Shown here: positions 58,029 through 64,000 of the stretch, piece by piece
Position numbering within the stretch: the first letter of the stretch is position 1
Layout: the number at the start of each line of letters is the position of its first letter
NCBI GenBank assembly: GCA_024761205.1
Contig: JAMASS010000010.1
Location: 62,001 to 126,000 of the forward strand
DNA length: 64,000 nucleotides
Source: Limisphaerales bacterium
GTDB lineage: Bacteria; Verrucomicrobiota; Verrucomicrobiia; Limisphaerales; AAA164-E04
Reading direction: 5' to 3'
Translations under genes and position numbers: made by a program
Notes under the pieces: generated by a model
Seen by the model: the letters and a program-made list of their open reading frames with translations, nothing else
What the model was told of the DNA's origin: nothing
The model's database searches: none

Positions 58029-59135
58029 ATGAAGAAGAAAACTGTTTTGATTGCGGCGGCGGCATTCGCAGCGGCGGCGCTTTTCTGGTTCATTCCGTGG
58101 CAAGATCCCGGAAGCGTCGGACCGGAGCGCCCCCTGCCCGAACACGGTGGAGCTGCGGAAACCGCCCCGACCGGGGCGGGCGAAGCGAACCGGAAAACTC
58201 AGGGAACGGCCGTTTTCGACTTGTCGAAGAAGGCGCATTACTACGACCCGGAAACGACGATGGACTCCATTCATAAACTGGCCTGGGTGCTGGAGCCGTT
58301 TCATCCCACGCCGCAGGAGTTTCAGCATATCGCCCGGTATCTGACCGGGATTCAGGAAGTGAAAAAGAGGATCAGCGAGGATGCTTTCTTCACGCCGGCG
58401 GGACGCCGGCAATTTGGCCGGGAAGTGGACAAGCTGGAAGCCGCTTTGCGCAAGCAGCTGGGCAGGGAGCGTTATGAGCGGTATGAATATACCACGGAAA
58501 CCCCGGGCGCCCACAAGACGGGTTACTCCGAGGCCTGGCGTCTGGCCACCGCCAACGGTCTGGACGAGGAACGCGCCGAAGACCTGCGGGCGCTGGCGAC
58601 CGAATACCATCGTGTGCTTCGCGGCACGGAGATCGACGGGAGGACGGAGATTGAGGGATGGGAGCGATGGGAACCTCCGGAAGACGAGTGGGCAATCCAT
58701 GCCTCATTCATGGAACGCATCCGGCAGGAGTTCGGCGAGCCGGTGCTGGCCGACATTATGGCGAGTGAAGGCAGCTCTGGCTTGTTCCCTGATTTGGGTG
58801 GCGGGTATCTTCCCGAGGATTCCTACAAGACGATCTGGAACGACCCGGCGACCAAACAGCGCATGGAGGACATCTACGGCGTAAAGGCTACCATCATCGG
58901 CCCCGATTCGAGTCCGGAGGAACTTCGAGAGGCGGAGGAACAGCACAGGGAACTGGAGCGGCTCATGGAAAAGGAAGATCAATATCGGCGCTTGCTGTGG
59001 GAGGAACGGGAGGCATTATTGGAGCAGCGGCTGCGGGAAGAGCAACAACAATCAGCTTCAACCATGCAATCGGATGAAGCTGAGCAAGCCATTGATATGC
59101 TGCGAAATCCTTTGAACGCCGACGCTGCCGACTAG
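58029..59135 (+). CDS. Cassette copy 2, second gene: membrane-anchored protein of unknown family
   Basis: A 368-residue protein with a short N-terminal membrane helix (TVLIAAAAFAAAALFWFIP), a Pro/Gly linker, and a largely helical, charged extracytoplasmic part with tandem-like blocks and a long coiled segment near the end (EELREAEEQHRELERLMEKED, LWEEREALLEQRLREEQQQS). Codon third positions are strongly G/C, unlike the neighbouring genes. It begins 19 bases after the preceding stop with CCGAGGCTG before the ATG. No catalytic motif. By position it corresponds to the gene at 48832, but sequence similarity is weak. Confidence 0.7.
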   Translation: MKKKTVLIAAAAFAAAALFWFIPWQDPGSVGPERPLPEHGGAAETAPTGAGEANRKTQGTAVFDLSKKAHYYDPETTMDSIHKLAWVLEPFHPTPQEFQHIARYLTGIQEVKKRISEDAFFTPAGRRQFGREVDKLEAALRKQLGRERYERYEYTTETPGAHKTGYSEAWRLATANGLDEERAEDLRALATEYHRVLRGTEIDGRTEIEGWERWEPPEDEWAIHASFMERIRQEFGEPVLADIMASEGSSGLFPDLGGGYLPEDSYKTIWNDPATKQRMEDIYGVKATIIGPDSSPEELREAEEQHRELERLMEKEDQYRRLLWEEREALLEQRLREEQQQSASTMQSDEAEQAIDMLRNPLNADAAD

Positions 59136-59285
59136 CGCAACGCTATTGCTTAATCCCCGGGCAAGGTGTTTTTCTCGGGTTGACTGTCTGGGGCGCTTTG
59201 CCGGGGGGCTTGGTTTTTTGTGACTCAAAGGCGCGGAGTAATCACGGGTGTTCCCGAGGTTTCTGGCGTTCCTTTTCTTCCTTGA

Positions 59286-60824
<1,539 letters not shown>

Positions 60825-60862
60825 CGATCGGTTTTACGCAATCAAACGGCAAAATCTAAAGG

Positions 60863-61273
60863 ATGGCCAAGACGCTTCGATTAGAGATCGTGACTCCGGA
60901 GGCGAAGACTTACTCGGAGGAAGTGGGAATGGTGAACCTTCCCGGTTTGGAGGGGGACATGGGCGTCTATCCCGACCACGTGCCGTTGATGACTCAGATT
61001 GCGGCCGGAGAGATTGGGGTGGTCCAAGGCGGGAAACAGCAGTTTCTGGCTGTTGGAGAGGGATTTGTTGAAATTACCGGAGCCAAGGTTGCCCTCTTGA
61101 CCGACATGGCAATCAAAGCCGCCGATATCGACGAGCAAGCTGCTGAGGAAGCGCGTAAGCGTGCCGAAGCCCGCTTGCAGGAGAAGCTGTCTGACGGAGA
61201 ATTGGCGTCAGTCAATGCGGCGCTGATGCACTCATTGGCGCAGTTGAAAGTCAAACGGCGGAAACGGCCCTAG
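60863..61273 (+). CDS. atpC: F1F0 ATP synthase subunit epsilon
   Basis: A 136-residue epsilon subunit. N-terminal beta domain (KTLRLEIVTPEAKTYS, EVGMVNLPGLEGDMGVYPDH) and C-terminal helical hairpin (EQAAEEARKRAEARLQEK) are canonical. It starts 38 bases after atpD and is followed by a terminator at 61309. Two-gene atpDC operon, as found in some other bacteria with split atp loci. Confidence 0.95.
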   Translation: MAKTLRLEIVTPEAKTYSEEVGMVNLPGLEGDMGVYPDHVPLMTQIAAGEIGVVQGGKQQFLAVGEGFVEITGAKVALLTDMAIKAADIDEQAAEEARKRAEARLQEKLSDGELASVNAALMHSLAQLKVKRRKRP

Positions 61274-61308
61274 GGTTTTCTTCAGAGTTTCAATTCTCGA
61301 GCTTCTGA

Positions 61309-61337
61309 CTGCCTCAAAATTAAGGCGGTTTTTATTT
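61309..61337 (+). terminator. Rho-independent terminator of atpDC
   Basis: CTGCCT and AGGCGG (one G-U pair) enclose an 8-base loop and are followed by TTTTTATTTT. It is placed 35 bases past the atpC stop and before the convergent trpG gene. Confidence 0.72.
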
Positions 61338-61450
61338 TGTCGGGATGAAACCAAGGGAGTGAGCCTGTAGTGGCGGCTGTCTCAGCCGAAATTCCCCTTT
61401 CCTGACTATTGCGCTGTGCTCGCACAGTTTGCGGTTAGACTGCGAAGCGC

Positions 61451-62014
61451 TCAATTCAGGCTCAGAAAATTCTTGAGGAGATCCTTGCCGTATTCAGTGA
61501 GAATGCTTTCGGGATGGAATTGAACGCCCCAGATGGGGTATTCGCGGTGTCTGAGACCCATGATCTCGCTTTCCTCGGTTTCCGCGGTGATTTCCAAACA
61601 ATCCGGCAGGCTTTTGCGATCCACCACCAGGGAATGGTAACGGGTGGCGGTAAAGGGATTGGGGATGCCTTGAAAGAGGTCTTCGCCGTTGTGTTTCACC
61701 GGTGATGTTTTGCCGTGCATCATGCGGTAATTGACCTCGACTCTGGCGGTAAATGTGTGTGCGATACACTGATGGCCGAGACACACGCCCAAGATGGGTA
61801 GTTCATCTGCATAAGCTTTAATGATCTCATTCGATTGACCGGCTTCGTTTGGTGTGCATGGTCCTGGCGAGATGAGAATTCGTGTGGGGTTGAGTTCCCG
61901 AACTTTATCGACATTAATCTCGTCGTTGCGGACGACGGTCATCACGGTCTTCATCTCCCCCAGGTATTGGACGAGGTTGTAAGTGAATGAATCGTAGTTA
62001 TCGACCACCAGCAT
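61451..62014 (-). CDS. trpG: Anthranilate/aminodeoxychorismate synthase glutamine amidotransferase
   Basis: A 187-residue class I glutaminase ([24 protein letters not shown], the nucleophile in GVCLGHQC and the HPES triad end in WGVQFHPES). It supplies ammonia to TrpE and possibly also to PabB, since bacteria often use one protein for both. The second Met (62014) is taken as the start; the first (62017) is also possible. No trpE is adjacent. Confidence 0.93.
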   Translation of the reverse strand: MLVVDNYDSFTYNLVQYLGEMKTVMTVVRNDEINVDKVRELNPTRILISPGPCTPNEAGQSNEIIKAYADELPILGVCLGHQCIAHTFTARVEVNYRMMHGKTSPVKHNGEDLFQGIPNPFTATRYHSLVVDRKSLPDCLEITAETEESEIMGLRHREYPIWGVQFHPESILTEYGKDLLKNFLSLN

Positions 62015-62097
62015 CATAGGCGACGGATAACATGTTATGCAGGTTTCCGAGAATTGAAAACGAGCAAATGTATTCGGCTCCTCCTAGGAATCGAGAC

Positions 62098-62919
62098 CTA
62101 CTGAACTGCCTTGCGAATGGCGAGCAGCTGGCGCAGGAGTTTGAGCATATCGCGAAGCGGAATCATGCTGGGCCCGTCGCTTTGGGTTTTTTCAGGGTCT
62201 GGATGGGTTTCGATGAAAACCCCGTCCGCCCCGGAGGCAACGGCTGCCTTTGCCAGTGTTGGGGCGAATTCGCGTTGTCCACTGGATCGGTCCCCGCCTG
62301 CTCCGGGAAGTTGAACCGAGTGGGTGGCGTCAAATACTACTGGGCAACCCAACTGTTTCATGATCGGAATGGATCTCATATCGGCGACGAGGTTGTTGTA
62401 ACCGAAAGAGGTGCCGCGTTCTGTGAGGAGGATCTGCCGGTTTCCAAAGCCAGCAAGTTTATTGACGACGTTTTTCATCTCTCCCGGTGAAGCGAACTGC
62501 CCCTTCTTGATATTGACGATCTTTCCGGTTTCTGCGGCTGCTTGGAGAAGATCGGTCTGCCGGGAAAGGAAAGCCGGTATCTGGAGGACATCGACCACGG
62601 CGCCTGCGGTCACGGCTTCGGCCTCGGTATGAACGTCCGTGAGTAACGGGACACCTTGTTTTGATCTGACATTTTCGAGAATCTTGAGGCCCTTTTCCAA
62701 CCCGGGACCGCGAAATGATTTCGACGAGGAGCGATTTGCTTTGTCGTAGCTAGCCTTGAACAGATAGTGAATCCCCAGCCGACGGCAGGTTCGTCTGAGA
62801 GAGGTGGCGATCTCCTGGCAGAGGCTTTCGCTTTCGATGACACAGGGGCCGGCAATCAGAAAGAATTGAGAGCGTTTTCTCAGAGATGACCAAAGGGTGT
62901 TCGAACGACGTTGTGGCAT
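62098..62919 (-). CDS. kdsA: 3-deoxy-8-phosphooctulonate synthase
   Basis: A 273-residue KDO-8-phosphate synthase of the aldolase-barrel family for lipopolysaccharide synthesis. FLIAGPCVIESE, FKASYDKANRSS, FRGPGLEKGL, LLTDVHTE, PAFLSRQTDLL, GNRQILLTERG, VVFDATHSVQLPG and FIETHPDPEKTQSDGP are canonical. ATG at 62919 gives the usual N-terminus; a frame open to 63120 adds 67 unrelated residues. Shows that the organism makes KDO-containing LPS, so it is Gram-negative. Confidence 0.95.
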   Translation of the reverse strand: MPQRRSNTLWSSLRKRSQFFLIAGPCVIESESLCQEIATSLRRTCRRLGIHYLFKASYDKANRSSSKSFRGPGLEKGLKILENVRSKQGVPLLTDVHTEAEAVTAGAVVDVLQIPAFLSRQTDLLQAAAETGKIVNIKKGQFASPGEMKNVVNKLAGFGNRQILLTERGTSFGYNNLVADMRSIPIMKQLGCPVVFDATHSVQLPGAGGDRSSGQREFAPTLAKAAVASGADGVFIETHPDPEKTQSDGPSMIPLRDMLKLLRQLLAIRKAVQ

Positions 62920-63733
62920 GCGCTCACTGATACTGAGTTTTTGAGCGATTAGCGACGTTTTCTTGGTGAGGTTCACTAGGGCGGTGAGTATCTGGAGTTT
63001 TGCTTTGTGGCTGCTTGGCGCCCGAGCAAAGAAAATTGTTGAGGCCTGGAATCGGCAGAGTTCTCGCTCTCTAGCACTGAGAGCGGTAATTTTGAGATGT
63101 CCTATTGGGTTGGCGTTCATCCTTTCGCCTCAAGGCTGTAAGATCACACAAGATTGTTCTCGAGATGAATGGCATCGACTTGTCGTGGTTTTGTGGCAGC
63201 CCTCTTGCCGGTGGTGCAGGAGGCGGAGACTGAGCGGGTGGCGGCCATGCTTCAGTTTCGGGCCTAGTTTTTATCGTGCGGACCAGAAGTTCGGAACGTT
63301 TCAAGAGCGCCACGCGATTGTCATTGCCGCTTATAGAGACCGATTTGGACAGAGGTTGTGGAACCACGCTTGGCGTCATCAAGGACGTTTGCACTGGGTT
63401 CGGATGGCTGGCGACGGTGTGCCATGGGAGGAATTGGTTTTGGCCAGCAGGGGTTAAGAAAACTCTGATTTAATTCCGGGACTTTGCTGTTTTCAGTGAT
63501 TTTTTCAGAGAATAAATCGAGTTTCCGATTATTAATCAAAATTTCCTTAACTTGAGAAAATCAGGGAAATGACACTTTTTCGGCTAGATTTGCAAGAGCA
63601 CTGTTGATTCGTTGCTAAATTGGTTTGAAATTAACCGAAACTTGGGAATCATATGGCTTCGGCTTCAATTTGGGCGTGAGGTGTTCCCAGCAAAGCGCGA
63701 AACTTAGAGGGAGAGATTCATAGATCGAACGAA
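62920..63733. other. Intergenic region, no gene recognised
   Basis: Open frames on the plus strand (for example 63276-63473) end in stretches without domain character and are not supported. The last 200 bases before 63734 are AT-rich and probably contain the promoter of the lipoprotein gene; GAGGGAGAG at 63707-63715 lies about 20 bases before its start. Confidence 0.4.
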
Positions 63734-64000
63734 ATGATGAAACAGTTACGAAACAAAAGCCTTAAAAGCGTTGGTGTTTCTGTTTTGGGCGTCCTGGTTT
63801 TGTCCGGGTGTGCACAACAACAGAATGCTGACTACACCCCAGCAACAGCCAGGACCCAAACGGCTCTTGAACCCGTTCAATCGGTGCCTATGACCACTGG
63901 TGCGGGTTTCGGTCCTTCGCACACCACCGTGGATTATGGTGGCGTACCTCATATCAAAGGATCGATGTCCTTTCCGACAGGGTTTCGCGGGCACGATGGC
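63734..64000 (+). CDS. Outer-membrane or periplasmic lipoprotein, partial
   Basis: Runs off the window end; 89 codons are visible from ATG 63734. The N-terminus has two Met, a basic stretch (KQLRNKSLK), a hydrophobic core and a lipobox with Cys (LVLSGC), then a Gln/Thr-rich mature part (AQQQNADYTPATARTQTA). Typical of short exported lipoproteins; the rest of the protein and its family cannot be told. Confidence 0.8.
   Translation, partial: MMKQLRNKSLKSVGVSVLGVLVLSGCAQQQNADYTPATARTQTALEPVQSVPMTTGAGFGPSHTTVDYGGVPHIKGSMSFPTGFRGHDG

Overview
The window looks like chromosomal DNA of a Verrucomicrobiota bacterium, probably near Opitutia/Puniceicoccales. This is inferred from gene content: a prepilin-like protein with an [18 protein letters not shown] head, a PEP-CTERM anchored protein, DUF1501 and DUF1549/DUF1553 proteins, a formylglycine-enzyme (sulfatase-maturation) relative, and a ThrC/MoaD/NIL cluster. 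No rRNA, CRISPR array or complete prophage was seen. Two tRNAs are present: Pro(CGG) at 26210 and Leu(UAA) at 32527.

The most striking general feature is a sharp split between intact core genes and wrecked accessory genes. metH, thrC-like/moaD/NIL, hisS, cysHCDN, trpF, trpG, kdsA, purU and atpDC are full length with clean reading frames. Between them lie more than a dozen recognisable pseudogenes with frameshifts, in-frame stops and deletions: a sodium/solute symporter, an amidohydrolase, an FGE-like protein, BrkB/YihY, a TrmJ-like methyltransferase, LVIVD and other beta-propeller secreted proteins, an IS transposase, a multihaem cytochrome, a SNF2 helicase, a DUF1549/1553-DUF1501 pair and a PQQ quinoprotein. 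This pattern suggests active genome decay, as in a lineage adapting to a host or otherwise losing accessory functions.

Layout. 1-6.1 kb: sulfite-oxidase-like enzyme, PEP-CTERM protein, two decayed propeller genes, prepilin-like protein. 6.4-10.1 kb: metH with a palindromic operator candidate upstream. 10.2-19.8 kb: mixed intact (EEP hydrolase, orphan ParA, S1 peptidase, membrane protein plus HTH regulator, SET protein, EndoIII-like glycosylase) and decayed genes. 20.3-25.1 kb: SAM-I riboswitch, threonine-synthase-like enzyme, ubiquitin-like sulfur carrier, NIL protein, HU-like protein, hisS, HAD phosphatase. 25.1-34.4 kb: a graveyard around the two tRNAs. 34.4-40.0 kb: operon cysH-cysC-cysD-cysN-trpF-CNNM on the minus strand. 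40.2-48.7 kb: SNF2, redoxin/TPR, PSD and DUF1501 genes. 48.8-51.1 kb and 57.0-59.1 kb: two copies of an undescribed two-gene secreted/membrane cassette with related structured leaders. Between and around them are nhaC, a decayed quinoprotein gene, an M28 peptidase, purU and atpDC. 61.4-64 kb: trpG, kdsA and a lipoprotein that runs off the end.

Two candidate novel systems stand out. First, the SAM-riboswitch-controlled ThrC-like/MoaD-like/NIL operon reads as a sulfur-carrier-dependent homocysteine (methionine) pathway, sharing the window with sulfate assimilation (cys operon) and methionine synthase. Second, the twin two-gene cassettes are each preceded by a ~140-base element whose stems differ in sequence but keep pairing, which points to a selected structure.
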